A stretch of DNA of 64,000 nt from Sva-07 sp963710625 (lineage in GTDB: Bacteria; Actinomycetota; Acidimicrobiia; Acidimicrobiales; Ilumatobacteraceae), in contig CAVQBG010000017.1 in the NCBI GenBank assembly GCA_963710625.1, forward strand, positions 62,001 to 126,000, read 5' to 3'. The position numbers and the translations under genes are program-made. The notes under the pieces are model-generated. The model ran no database searches, was not told the DNA's origin, and worked only from the letters and a program-made list of their open reading frames with translations. Below are positions 31,826 through 41,096 of this stretch, one piece after another (the stretch's first letter is position 1; every line of letters begins with the position of its first letter).

Positions 31826-33163
31826 TCAGGCGGATGCGACGGGAAGTGCGCGCTCGGCTCCGCGGTCGATCTCCTTGTGGAGGTCGGCGACGTAGGTGTT
31901 GAAGTCGACCTGCATGCGGTGGCGTGGGCTGTCGTAGAAGTGGCCGAGGTGGACCTTCTCGTCGGCTGCCGTCGCATCGTGCATCTCGCTCGCCGGCGGA
32001 AACGCGTAGGTCCCCGCGATCGCGGCGGCGACGAGCTTCGACTGCTGCTCGGCGAAGTTGACCAGCGTCGGCAACGGCTGGGCGAGGCCGAGGAAGAACA
32101 GGTTCTCGAAACCGGGCTTCACCATCCGCTTGAACAGCGGAAACGTGTTGTCCTGCGGCGTCAGCTCGGGCTGACGGAAGAACGGGAAGGTCACGTTGTA
32201 CCCCGTCGCCCACACGATGGCATCGACCTGCTCGCGTGAGCCGTCGGTGAACACCACGCCGTCACCGTCGAGGCGGTCGATCGCACCCTTGGGGGTGATG
32301 TCACCGCAGCCCACCCGCGTGAGGAACTCGCCGGACACCGATGGGTGTGCATCGAGCGGTCGGTGATCGGGCGTCGGGAGGCCGTAGTCCTCCATGTTGC
32401 CGATCGTCTTCTTGATCTTCCTGCGCGCCAGCGCCCGGCCGACCTTCGCGGGCATCCACGGTGGCAGCGAGGCCTTGTCGGCGGGCTTGCCGTCGAAGTA
32501 CTTCGGCAGCACCCACACGCCGTGACGCATCGAGATGAAGAGCTGTTCGGCGATGGGCCGCTGCGAGAGCTCGGAGGAGATGTCCATCGCCGAGTTGCCG
32601 GCGCCGACGACCATCACCCGTCTGCCCCGGAAGTCGTAGGGCTCGAACGGGTCACGGTAGTGGTGCGAGTGCACCTGGTAGCCGTCGAACGTGCCCGGAT
32701 AGGTGGGCGTGCGTGCGTCCCAGTGGTGGCCGTTGCCGACGACCAGGTTGTCGTATTCGCGTGACTCACCAGTGGACAGCGTCACCTTCCAGCGACCGTC
32801 GTCGAGACGCTCGCAGTCGGTGACCGCCGAGTCGAACGTGATCGTGTCGCGCAGGGAGAAGTGATCGACGTAGTCGTGGAAGTACTGCAGGATCTGCGAG
32901 TGGTGCGGGAAGTCCGGCCAGTCGGCGGGCACGGGGAAGTCCTCGAATGCGAGACGCCACTTCGAGGTGTCGATGTGCAGACTCTGGTAACACGACGACA
33001 TCCCGTTCGGGTTGCCGAAGTACCAGTTGCCACCGATGTCGTCCGACATCTCGAAGCAGTCGTACGGCAACCCGGCGTCCTTCAGACGCTTCGCCATCGT
33101 GAAGCCCGAACAACCAGCCCCGATGATGCAGGTCGTCCGGCGCTCCGCCTGTGTCTTCACCAT
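31826..33163 (-). CDS. Flavin-containing monooxygenase
   Basis: 445 aa. FAD site CIIGAGCSGFTMAKRL, the FMO-type GGNWYFGNPNGMSS stretch, an NADPH site VMVVGAGNSAMDISSEL, and the VWATGYNVTFPF motif near residue 330. Such enzymes insert oxygen at N, S or ketone carbons of small molecules using NADPH and O2. The fingerprint FxGxxxHxxx(Y/K) is seen as FDGYQVHSHHYRD, so it belongs with FMOs rather than type I BVMOs. Monocistronic by appearance. Substrate unknown. Confidence 0.85.
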   Translation of the reverse strand: MVKTQAERRTTCIIGAGCSGFTMAKRLKDAGLPYDCFEMSDDIGGNWYFGNPNGMSSCYQSLHIDTSKWRLAFEDFPVPADWPDFPHHSQILQYFHDYVDHFSLRDTITFDSAVTDCERLDDGRWKVTLSTGESREYDNLVVGNGHHWDARTPTYPGTFDGYQVHSHHYRDPFEPYDFRGRRVMVVGAGNSAMDISSELSQRPIAEQLFISMRHGVWVLPKYFDGKPADKASLPPWMPAKVGRALARRKIKKTIGNMEDYGLPTPDHRPLDAHPSVSGEFLTRVGCGDITPKGAIDRLDGDGVVFTDGSREQVDAIVWATGYNVTFPFFRQPELTPQDNTFPLFKRMVKPGFENLFFLGLAQPLPTLVNFAEQQSKLVAAAIAGTYAFPPASEMHDATAADEKVHLGHFYDSPRHRMQVDFNTYVADLHKEIDRGAERALPVASA

Positions 33164-33268
33164 TTCGCCAGTGTTGCACCGCTCCGCATCTGCGATCGAT
33201 CCGGATCAACCGAGCGACGAGTCCCGGCGCAGCGCGCCGAGACTCATCGCGTCGGGCGGGTCGTGGCG

Positions 33269-36200
33269 TCAGCCGCCGCGGATCGACGTGAGGACCGCAT
33301 CGACCGTGGCCTGCTCGATGCCACAGTCGAGCGCTGCCTGCACCACCGGCGCCGCCGCCGCATCATCGCCGGCGAGCACGGCTCCCGTGTCGATGTTGTC
33401 GACGCCGCCCGGGATCGTCTCGATCGCGCAGTTCGCCTGGTTGGGCGGCACGCCCACCGCCGTCAGCTCGTCGAAGAGGATGCCTCCGACCAGCGACGCC
33501 GGCCGATCGGTGCCGAAGTCGTCCGGGTTGTTGACCGGGCCCTCGGGGACCGTCTCGTCCGGGACCGTGTCGCCCGGGACGGTGGTCGGTGGCACCGTCG
33601 TCGTGGTCGTCGTGGTGGTGGTGGTGGTGGTCGGCAACGGTGTTGCCTCGTACGAGATCTCGCTCGCCTCGCCGGTGCTGGTGTCGGCCGTTGCGTACAC
33701 GACCGCACCCGCGGCGGCGAAGCCGACGACCCCGACGACTGCGCCCACGGCCTGCGGCCCCGGGAACGGGGCGGCCAGGCGCACCGAACCCACCGGGTCG
33801 GCGCCCTGCGTCTGCGTTCCCAGCCAGCCACGCTGGTCGACCCAGACCGACAGCGGCGGCATGACGACGAGCGCCGCGAGGAGCGCGATCGCGACGTTCA
33901 TCGTCACGATGATCCCGAAGTCGCGCAGCAACGGCAGTGCCGATCCGATCAGCACGGCGAAACCACAGATCGTCGTGACCGCCGACGTGAAGAAGGCTCG
34001 ACCGGTTCGACTTGCCGCAGTGTTGGACGCGTCGCGTGGCGCCAGCCCTCGCTGGCGTTCCTCCAGGTACCTCCCGAGGATCAGCACCGAGAACTCCGAA
34101 CAGCTGGCGATGACCAGCGGGCCGCTCACGGTGGTGAGCGGGCTCAGGGTGAAGCCCAGCAACCCGACGACCAGCGACGACACACCGACGGCCAGCAGCA
34201 CGGGCACCAGCGCGAGGAGCGCGCGAGTCACGCTTCGCAGCCGCAGTACGAGGAACAAACCGGCCAGACACAAGGCCAGGTACGTGAGGTTGGCGCGGTT
34301 CGCCGAGAGGTTCTCGAGCAGGCCGATGCCGACGGTCGCGAGTCCCGCCGGGGTGGCCCGCACGGGTTCCTGCCCCTCGGGCAGGTCGACGAGCAGGATG
34401 CTGTCCGCCGGCAGGTCGAGCGCATCGATCCGCGTCTGCAGATCGGCCTCGAGTTCGTCGACCAACGTGGCGCGGTCGTCGAGACTCGCCGGAGCCAGAC
34501 GCAGGTTGAGCTGCGTTGCGGTCGTGTCGTCCCTCGCCCGGAGCAGCGCCTTCGCGATGTCGTCGGGCATCATCGGTTCCGGGCCGTCGACGCCCGGGAT
34601 CCCGTTGACCGAGGCGAGCACGTCGTCGCTGGTCGGAGGGATCGGCGTGGCACCGTCGATCGCGATGATCTTGCCCATGGTGTTGACCATGCTCGACGTG
34701 GACACCACCTCGGGACGGGCCTCGGCGTCGAGGGTGAAGTCCCAGATCAGATCGATGACGTCCTGGTCGTAGATGTTGTTGGACGCCACGAGGATGCCGA
34801 GCGTCGACGAGAACCCCGTCTCCGTCTCGAGCTTCTCGATGTCCTTGACCACCTGGCTGTCCTGGTCGATCCACTTGATCGGATCGGACTCGATCTTCGC
34901 TCGGCCCTCGGCGAGCACACCGCCGATGAACAGCACGCCGGCGAGGACCACCAGGAGGAGACCGGAGCTGGTCGGCAGGCCACCGAGCTTCACGACGATC
35001 CGCTCGACCGTCGACGGCGGGCGAACCTCGGTGGGCTTGGTCCACTCCCGGATGCCGAGTGCCGACGCCGTGACGACGATGCCGACGATCACGAGCACGG
35101 TGATGCCGATCGCGAGGAGCACGCCGAAATCGCGGATCATCGGCACCTTGGAGATGCGCAACGCGAGGAATGCCGCCACACCGGTGAAGGTCGCGGCGAA
35201 CAGTGCCGGCGCCAGGTTGGCCACCGTCTCAGCTATCGGATGGTCCTCCTTGTCGAGCACCACCTCCTCCTCGACGCGGTTGTGCACCTGGATCGCGAAG
35301 TCGATTCCGATGCCGATCAGGATCGGCAAGCCCGAGATCGTCACCAGCGACAGGTCGATGCCGATGAGCCCCAGGATCGAGAACGCCCACAGCACGCCGA
35401 TCACCACCGACAGCAACGGCAGCAACCGCCACCGCACCCGGAACATCAGGGCGAGCACGACCGCCATCAGGACGATGGCGGCGGCGCCGAGCGTCAGCAT
35501 GCCGCCCTGGAGGTAGTCGTTGATGTCGGCGAGATACACCGGCGAGCCGGTGACCGTGAGATCGAACCCCTCGAACGTGGCGTCCTCGAGGACGTCGATC
35601 ACCTGCTTGGTCGCGGCAGTCTGCTCGTCGAGCGTGGCGTTGCCCTCGAGCACGACGCCACCGACGACGGTGCCGTTGACGGCGCCCCCCTCCACGTTCG
35701 GGAAGGTGCCCTGCAACGACTTGCGGACGCGGAGATCGGCGTCGGCGGGCGCCGTGACGGTGGTGCCGTCAGACGTGAAGCCGGTGTTGTCGTAGATCAG
35801 GAGCCGGTTGTAGTCAGGGTTCCCGATCACGCGCTCTGCCTCGTCGATGGCGCCCAGACGTGCGAGCGACACCGTGACATCGGCCTGGCGGGCGGCGGCA
35901 CCTTCCTCGTCACGGGCCAACGCCGTGAGCAGGGCGTTGGAGCCGACCGACGATGCGCCGCCGGACAGCAGGTTCGCGCTGAACTGCAGCGACGTCAGTG
36001 GCGTGACGACGGCGTACGCGCCCTCGACGCCGGCGAGTTCGTCGGTGATCCGTTCGAGTTCGGCGAGATTCGCTCCCTCGTAGAGCTTGCTCACATCGGA
36101 TCCGTCGGTCGAGGAGAACAGCAGGATGACCGTCTCCCCGCCGAAGTCGTCCTGGAACGCCACGTTGTCGATCGCGATCTGCGAGTCGGGGTTGAGGTAG

Positions 36201-36346
36201 CTGTCCTGACCGGTGGCGAAGTCGATGTTGCGCCCCGCGATGCCGAGCACCAAGGTGATCAGCACCACCACCGCGGCGACCAGCTTCCAGTGCTTGCCGA
36301 GCGCTACGCCGAGCCACCGCCAGAACCGTTCCATCCGCATGTGCAC
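33269..36346 (-). CDS. MMPL/HAE3-type RND transporter with C-terminal tail domain
   Basis: 1025 aa. Two repeats of one helix, a large external loop and five helices: first helix LVAAVVVLITLVLGIAGR, loop to about 210, helices 235-415, second half starting at about 450. The HAE3 / MMPL core GIGIDFAIQVHNRVEEE and the second-half SCSEFSVLILGRYLEER hold the equivalent of the proton-relay Asp/Tyr region. After the last helix comes a Thr run (about 915-930) and an unusual about 85-residue tail with two cysteines (NQANCAIETIPG and ALDCGIEQATVDA). Likely exports lipids or hydrophobic compounds. Confidence 0.85.
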   Translation of the reverse strand: MHMRMERFWRWLGVALGKHWKLVAAVVVLITLVLGIAGRNIDFATGQDSYLNPDSQIAIDNVAFQDDFGGETVILLFSSTDGSDVSKLYEGANLAELERITDELAGVEGAYAVVTPLTSLQFSANLLSGGASSVGSNALLTALARDEEGAAARQADVTVSLARLGAIDEAERVIGNPDYNRLLIYDNTGFTSDGTTVTAPADADLRVRKSLQGTFPNVEGGAVNGTVVGGVVLEGNATLDEQTAATKQVIDVLEDATFEGFDLTVTGSPVYLADINDYLQGGMLTLGAAAIVLMAVVLALMFRVRWRLLPLLSVVIGVLWAFSILGLIGIDLSLVTISGLPILIGIGIDFAIQVHNRVEEEVVLDKEDHPIAETVANLAPALFAATFTGVAAFLALRISKVPMIRDFGVLLAIGITVLVIVGIVVTASALGIREWTKPTEVRPPSTVERIVVKLGGLPTSSGLLLVVLAGVLFIGGVLAEGRAKIESDPIKWIDQDSQVVKDIEKLETETGFSSTLGILVASNNIYDQDVIDLIWDFTLDAEARPEVVSTSSMVNTMGKIIAIDGATPIPPTSDDVLASVNGIPGVDGPEPMMPDDIAKALLRARDDTTATQLNLRLAPASLDDRATLVDELEADLQTRIDALDLPADSILLVDLPEGQEPVRATPAGLATVGIGLLENLSANRANLTYLALCLAGLFLVLRLRSVTRALLALVPVLLAVGVSSLVVGLLGFTLSPLTTVSGPLVIASCSEFSVLILGRYLEERQRGLAPRDASNTAASRTGRAFFTSAVTTICGFAVLIGSALPLLRDFGIIVTMNVAIALLAALVVMPPLSVWVDQRGWLGTQTQGADPVGSVRLAAPFPGPQAVGAVVGVVGFAAAGAVVYATADTSTGEASEISYEATPLPTTTTTTTTTTTTVPPTTVPGDTVPDETVPEGPVNNPDDFGTDRPASLVGGILFDELTAVGVPPNQANCAIETIPGGVDNIDTGAVLAGDDAAAAPVVQAALDCGIEQATVDAVLTSIRGG

Positions 36347-36426
36347 TCCCCCGAGAGACGTCCTGGCATGATCGTAGATCGTCCGAGCGTCGTCCGCTGA
36401 AAACGCGTGCGTGCAACACTGCGGTC

Positions 36427-37845
36427 ATGACGCCTCGTTCGCTGATCCCCACGCTGCGAGACGTCGTCGGCGACGTTCACGTCCTGGTCGACCACGACCT
36501 GTGTCGCAGCTACGAGACCGACTGGACCGGCCGGTACTCGGGCCCGGCCACGTGCGTCGTTCGTCCCGGCACGACCGCCGAGGTGGCCGCGGTCCTGGTG
36601 GCATGCGCGACCGCGGGCGCCAGCGTGGTTCCCCAGGCGGGCAACACCGGCCTCGTCGGCGGCGGCGTGCCGCGTGCCCGGCCAGGTGACGGGCGCCCGA
36701 CGGTGGTGCTGTCGTTGCGTCGTCTCGACGACGTGACCGACGTCGACGCCGACGCGATGCAGCTCACCGCCGGGGCCGGCGTCACGATCGCCCGCTGGCA
36801 GTCCGCCGCCCACGCCGTCGGCCTGGACACGCCGGTCGACTTCGCCGCCCGCGACTCGGCCACGATCGGCGGTGCGATCGCCACGAACGCGGGCGGCTCC
36901 CGCGTCGTGCGCTACGGCACGATGCGCCGCCAGATCCTCGGAATCGAAGCCGTCCTCGCCGATGGCCGCGTGGTCGGTTCGCTGACCGGGCTCGCGAAGG
37001 AGACCGTGGGTCTGCACTGGCCGTCGATCCTCGCGGGGTCGGAAGGCACCCTGGCCGTCGTCACCGCTGCCCGGCTGCGGCTCGTCCCCAGGTTCGAGCA
37101 CGTCGTCACGGTGATGCTGACGGCGCCGAGCGTGGACGATGCCGTCGCGATGGCGGGTCGGCTCCGACGGTCGGTGCCGTCGCTCGACGCCGTCGAGATC
37201 ATCCAGCCCGACGCGCTCCGCCTCGTCGCCGAACATCTCGGCACCACACCACCGGTCGACGCACCGGACGGGTCAACCGTGCTCCTGGTCGAGTGCGCCG
37301 ACCACCGCGACCCGACCGACGACCTGCTCGCCCGACTCGACGGTCCGGAGGTGAGCGACACGGCCGTCGCCACCGACGCGCTCCATCGCGCCGCGCTCGT
37401 CGCATTCCGTGATCGCATCACCGACGCGATCGGTGCGGCATCGGCCAGTGTCGGTACGCCGCCGTTCAAACTCGACGTGGCGGTCCCGATCGGAGCGGTC
37501 GGGCGACTGCTCGACCTCGCCGACGATGCTGCCCGTTCGGACGGATGCCGGCTCATCGCGTTCGGTCACCTGGCCGAGGGCAACCTGCACCTCAACCATC
37601 TCGGTGTCCGCGATCCCGACGAACTGGCCGATCGCGTGCTCCGCAGTGTCGCCGACCTGGGCGGAACGATCTCGGCCGAGCACGGTGTGGGCATCGCGAA
37701 GACGAAGTGGTTGCACCTGGTGCGCAGCCCCGACGACCTCGCCGCGCAGGCGGCGATCAAGTCGGCGCTCGATCCGCTCGGGATGCTGAACCCGGGCGTT
37801 CTGGACCCCGGCGTGCGCGCCCGCGCGGGCGGTCAGGTGCCGTAG
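36427..37845 (+). CDS. FAD-binding (VAO-family) 2-hydroxyacid dehydrogenase
   Basis: 472 aa. The FAD_binding_4 domain has VVPQAGNTGLVGGG, SATIGGAIATNAGGSRVVRYG and ILAGSEGTLAVVT. The C-terminal FAD-oxidase domain has FGHLAEGNLHLNHL and the closing EHGVGIAKTKWL. Pattern fits the D-lactate / D-2-hydroxyglutarate / glycolate dehydrogenase group. The substrate cannot be assigned because these share motifs. Its last 13 bp overlap the convergent pyrE gene. ATG with a TGCAACACT upstream; no strong Shine-Dalgarno. Confidence 0.85.
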   Translation: MTPRSLIPTLRDVVGDVHVLVDHDLCRSYETDWTGRYSGPATCVVRPGTTAEVAAVLVACATAGASVVPQAGNTGLVGGGVPRARPGDGRPTVVLSLRRLDDVTDVDADAMQLTAGAGVTIARWQSAAHAVGLDTPVDFAARDSATIGGAIATNAGGSRVVRYGTMRRQILGIEAVLADGRVVGSLTGLAKETVGLHWPSILAGSEGTLAVVTAARLRLVPRFEHVVTVMLTAPSVDDAVAMAGRLRRSVPSLDAVEIIQPDALRLVAEHLGTTPPVDAPDGSTVLLVECADHRDPTDDLLARLDGPEVSDTAVATDALHRAALVAFRDRITDAIGAASASVGTPPFKLDVAVPIGAVGRLLDLADDAARSDGCRLIAFGHLAEGNLHLNHLGVRDPDELADRVLRSVADLGGTISAEHGVGIAKTKWLHLVRSPDDLAAQAAIKSALDPLGMLNPGVLDPGVRARAGGQVP

Positions 37846-38420
37846 CCGAAGCCGAGGTCCGGTGCGCTGAGCAGCGGCCGGTAGTCGATCCCCCGTTCGG
37901 CCGCCAGTGCCGCGCAGGTGCCACCCCGGTCGACGATCACGGTCATCCACACGGGGACGGCACCGAACGCCTCGACCTGCTCGGCCGCCTCGATCAGCGA
38001 CGTCCCCCGGGTGGTCGTGTCCTCGGTCACGAGCACGCGGTCGCCCGGACGCAACGCGCCGGCGATGCGACCGGTGATCCCGCCCTGCTTCGCCTCCTTG
38101 CGCACGCTGAAGCTGCGCATCTGATGGCCACGCGTCGCAGCGACGGCGGCGACGCCGTACGCGACCGGATCGCCACCCATCGTCAACCCGCCGATCGCAT
38201 CGATCTGATCGAGCACGTCACCGAACACCTCGAAGACCGCGTCGCTCACTGCGACGATCCCGTCGGGCTGACAGGCCGTCTGTTTCGTGTCGAGGAACCA
38301 CGTGCTGGTCGCACCGGACTTGAGGGTGAACTCGCCGTGCTTGACCGAGTGGTCCAGCACGTGTGCCCGCAGGACGTCCAATGTGGGCGAGAGCGGTGAT
38401 GGTGTGGGCGCGTCGTTCAT
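37833..38420 (-). CDS. pyrE: Orotate phosphoribosyltransferase
   Basis: 195 aa from ATG 38420. Joins orotate and PRPP to orotidine monophosphate in pyrimidine synthesis. PRPP motif RVLVTEDTTTRGTSLIEA and the flexible-loop lysines in VRKEAKQGG are present. SGATSTWFLDTKQT near the N-terminus is the usual start of the fold. Stop region overlaps the oxidase gene tail to tail by 13 bp, an arrangement prone to transcription collision. Confidence 0.92.
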   Translation of the reverse strand: MNDAPTPSPLSPTLDVLRAHVLDHSVKHGEFTLKSGATSTWFLDTKQTACQPDGIVAVSDAVFEVFGDVLDQIDAIGGLTMGGDPVAYGVAAVAATRGHQMRSFSVRKEAKQGGITGRIAGALRPGDRVLVTEDTTTRGTSLIEAAEQVEAFGAVPVWMTVIVDRGGTCAALAAERGIDYRPLLSAPDLGFGYGT

Positions 38421-38470
38421 CGGCGCCGACGGTAGTGGCCGGCCCGACCGCGGTGCAGTCCTGGTCGCGG

Positions 38471-39283
38471 TCAGTCCCGGTCGCGGGCGTCGCGGACCAG
38501 CACCTCTTGGGCGACCGTTGCGACGTGGGTGCCGTCGGCCTCGAAGACATGACCGATCGAGAGGCCGCGACCGCCCACGTAGTGGTGGCACGAGAAGTCG
38601 TAGAGGTGCCATCGGTCGGCCCTCAACGATCGGTGGAACCAGATCGTGTGGTCGAGGCTGGCACAGAACAGGCCCTCACGCGCCTCGGGATCGTCGGCGA
38701 CGGGATGCGCGCGGATCACCGAGTCGGTGGGCATGTCGTCGGACAGGTATGCCAACCAACAGCGGTGCAGCAACTGGGCGCTCGCATCGTGTGGATCGCC
38801 GAGATCATGGTTGACCCGTATCCAGGCGACTGCCCGACCGGTGCCATCTCGCGCGCCACCGGTCACCCGCTCCGCGGGCACGACCACCCGAGCGAACGTC
38901 GGCGTCCACGAGTCCTCGATCAAGGACTCGGCTGACGGCACATCCGGCATCGTCACCGTTTGAAACGCTGCCGCGCGCTCCGGCCGTTGAAAGGAACTCT
39001 CCGCGTTCAGAATGGCACCGATTGCCTGACGTGCGACCACTCGGCGAGTGGCGAAACTGCGGCCGTTGCGAATGCGGTCGACCTCGTAGCGAACCGGTTC
39101 GGTGTGGTCCCCTCGCCGGATGAAATAGGCCCGGATCGAGTGCGGTTCGAGCTCCGGATCGACCGAGATCGCCGCCGCTCGGAGCGCTTGGGCGACGATC
39201 TGCCCGCCGTACAAACCACCCCACGGATATCGCGGTCCCTCGCCGACGTGGACATCGGTCCCGTGAGCTGACAATTCGAACAT
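38471..39283 (-). CDS. tesB: Acyl-CoA thioesterase II
   Basis: 270 aa. Double hot-dog fold with RYPWGGLYGGQIVAQALRAA, SIRAYFIRRGDHTEPV and a C-terminal LDHTIWFHRSLRADRWHLYD. The active-site Asp, Thr and Gln of TesB-type enzymes are in these segments (DHTIWFH corresponds). Hydrolyses medium- to long-chain acyl-CoAs. Divergent from the small basic protein at 39334 over a low-GC spacer with a clear promoter for the latter. Confidence 0.88.
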   Translation of the reverse strand: MFELSAHGTDVHVGEGPRYPWGGLYGGQIVAQALRAAAISVDPELEPHSIRAYFIRRGDHTEPVRYEVDRIRNGRSFATRRVVARQAIGAILNAESSFQRPERAAAFQTVTMPDVPSAESLIEDSWTPTFARVVVPAERVTGGARDGTGRAVAWIRVNHDLGDPHDASAQLLHRCWLAYLSDDMPTDSVIRAHPVADDPEAREGLFCASLDHTIWFHRSLRADRWHLYDFSCHHYVGGRGLSIGHVFEADGTHVATVAQEVLVRDARDRD

Positions 39284-39297
39284 GGAATTGAAGGTTA

Positions 39298-39325
39298 TTG
39301 CTTCCGCAGGAATTCTCCTTAAGAT
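39298..39325 (+). promoter_or_regulatory. Sigma-70-like promoter for the small basic protein
   Basis: TTGCTT (39298-39303), 16 bp, TAAGAT (39320-39325). Transcription would begin about 0-2 nt before ATG 39334, so the mRNA would be leaderless or nearly so. The region is notably more AT-rich than its surroundings. Confidence 0.5.
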
Positions 39326-39333
39326 GGCACGTC

Positions 39334-39750
39334 ATGGTAGGCAAGAGAGGTCCGAAGACACCGATGAGTGAGGCACACAAGGCCGCGCTCGCCAAAGGTC
39401 GTATGGAAGGTCGTGTCGTTCGCGACTACCTCGAAGGACTCCGGGCGACGAAGCCCAAGCGAGGGCGTAAACGCACACCCGAGACGATTCGCAAACGTCT
39501 CGATGCGATCGACGTCGAACTCACGAGTGCGAGCCCGCTCGACGAACTCCTGCTGGTCCAGGAGCGTCGAGATCTCGAGAAGGAACTCGCGGCGAAGTCC
39601 GACGCGATCGACATGGACGCACTCGAGGCCGAGTTCGTCAAGGTGGCGAAGAGCTATTCCGAGAGCAAGTCGATCTCGTACGCGTCGTGGCGCGACGTCG
39701 GCGTCCCTGCCAGCACCCTCAAACAGGCCGGCATCACTCGCGCCGACTGA
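39334..39750 (+). CDS. Small basic helical protein with AT-hook-like segment
   Basis: 138 aa. The N-terminal third is strongly basic (GKRGPKTPMSEAHKAALAKG and ATKPKRGRKRTPETI). The GRKR core resembles AT-hook/nucleoid-protein tails. The middle is a long amphipathic, probably coiled helix (DELLLVQERRDLEKELAAKSD). The end, SYASWRDVGVPASTLKQAGI, reads like a small helix-turn-helix. It may bind DNA, as a nucleoid-associated or regulatory protein; this is inference. Apparently leaderless. Followed after 3 bp by a perfect 29-bp palindrome. No named family recognised. Confidence 0.7.
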   Translation: MVGKRGPKTPMSEAHKAALAKGRMEGRVVRDYLEGLRATKPKRGRKRTPETIRKRLDAIDVELTSASPLDELLLVQERRDLEKELAAKSDAIDMDALEAEFVKVAKSYSESKSISYASWRDVGVPASTLKQAGITRAD

Positions 39751-39753
39751 CGG

Positions 39754-39782
39754 TTACATCTGGGGTCTGACCCCAGATGTAA
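39754..39782. terminator. Perfect 29-nt palindrome (GGGGTC-N-GACCCC family, copy 1)
   Basis: TTACATCTGGGGTC (39754-39767), one T, then its exact inverse GACCCCAGATGTAA. It lies 3 bp after the basic-protein stop and 12 bp before the purB stop on the other strand, so it could terminate both. Related copies at 50829 and 58783 suggest a repeat family rather than a simple terminator. Confidence 0.7.
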
Positions 39783-39794
39783 CGGAGGTGACGG

Positions 39795-41096
39795 TCAGAG
39801 CTCGATGGTGTCGAGTTGATCGAGGACGTGATCGAGGTTGCGGAGCGAACGGCGCAGGTCGAAGGCGTCGTCGAGCACGGCGTTGTCGACCTCGTCGTCG
39901 GCTTCGAGCAACGAACGGAAATCGACCCCGTCGTCCCACGCGTTCATCGCGTTGCGCTGGACGATCCGATAGGCGTCATCGCGGGTCGCTCCGGCCTGCA
40001 CCAATGCGAGCAACACGGGCTGGCTGAACACCAGGCCATGGCTGGCGTCGAGGTTGGTCTGCATCCGATCGGGGAACACCATCAGGCCGTCGAGCAGCCG
40101 CCGCAGCCGCCGCATCACGTAGAAGGCCAACTGCGACGAATCCGGCAGGATGACCCGCTCGACCGACGAGTGCGAGATGTCGCGCTCGTGCCACAGCGCC
40201 ACGTCCTGCATGCCCGCCGACAAGTTGCCGCGCAGCACCCGTGCCAGCCCCGAGATGGTCTCGGCCGAGATCGGGTTGCGCTTGTGGGGCATCGCCGACG
40301 AGCCCTTCTGCCCCGGCTTGAACCCCTCCTGCACCTCACGCACTTCGGTGCGCTGCAGGTGCCGGAGTTCGACGGCCATCAGCTCGCACGTCGCTCCGAC
40401 CGACGCACACGCGTACAGGAACTCGGCGTGACGATCCCGCGCGATCACCTGGGTGGCCGGCACCGGACGCAATCCGAGCGCATCACCGACGTGTCGTTCC
40501 ACCTCGGGCGGGATGTTCGAGTAGGTCCCCACCGCGCCGCTCAGCTTCATCACCGCGACGTTGTCGCGTGCGGCTCGCAATCGGGTGCGATCACGGTCGA
40601 CCTGCAATGCCCACAGGGCGACCTTCGCCCCGAAGGTGGTCGGCTCGGCATGGATCCCGTGGGTGCGTCCGATCATCACGGTGTCGCGGTGCTCGCGAGC
40701 GATGCGGACCAGCGTGCCGAGCAGCTCGGTCGAGGCCTCGATCAGGAGGTCGGCGGCGTCGCGCAGCGCCCAGCACAACGCGGTGTCGACCACGTCGGAC
40801 GACGTGAGCCCGTAGTGGATCCACGACGACGCCGGCGGCCCGATCGCCGTCTGGACCACGTCGACGAAGGCGGCGACGTCGTGGTCGGTGACGGCCTCGC
40901 GGTCGAGCACCTGCTGCACGAAGGCCTCGTCGGTCGCCGGGGCCAGTTCGCGACACGTCGCCGCGTCGGCGGCGGGGACCACCCCCAACGCCGCATGGCC
41001 CTCGGTCGCGAGCAGCTCCACCTCGAGCCAACGGCCGAACCGGACCGTGTCGGCCCAGACCGCGTCCATCTCGGGCGTGGAATAGCGCGGGATCAT
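39795..41096 (-). CDS. purB: Adenylosuccinate lyase
   Basis: 433 aa. Cleaves adenylosuccinate and SAICAR in purine synthesis. Superfamily signature GSSAMPHKRNPISAE with the flexible-loop serine, and TMIGRTHGIHAEPTTFG-type catalytic His region (VMIGRTHGIHAEPTT). ATG overlaps the purA stop by 4 bp. Unlike many genomes, purA and purB form a pair here. Confidence 0.95.
   Translation of the reverse strand: MIPRYSTPEMDAVWADTVRFGRWLEVELLATEGHAALGVVPAADAATCRELAPATDEAFVQQVLDREAVTDHDVAAFVDVVQTAIGPPASSWIHYGLTSSDVVDTALCWALRDAADLLIEASTELLGTLVRIAREHRDTVMIGRTHGIHAEPTTFGAKVALWALQVDRDRTRLRAARDNVAVMKLSGAVGTYSNIPPEVERHVGDALGLRPVPATQVIARDRHAEFLYACASVGATCELMAVELRHLQRTEVREVQEGFKPGQKGSSAMPHKRNPISAETISGLARVLRGNLSAGMQDVALWHERDISHSSVERVILPDSSQLAFYVMRRLRRLLDGLMVFPDRMQTNLDASHGLVFSQPVLLALVQAGATRDDAYRIVQRNAMNAWDDGVDFRSLLEADDEVDNAVLDDAFDLRRSLRNLDHVLDQLDTIEL

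Noticed and set aside
33590..33640. Simple GTG/GTC microsatellite
   Set aside because: It codes for the Thr linker of the MMPL transporter in frame, so it is part of the gene and not a free repeat.
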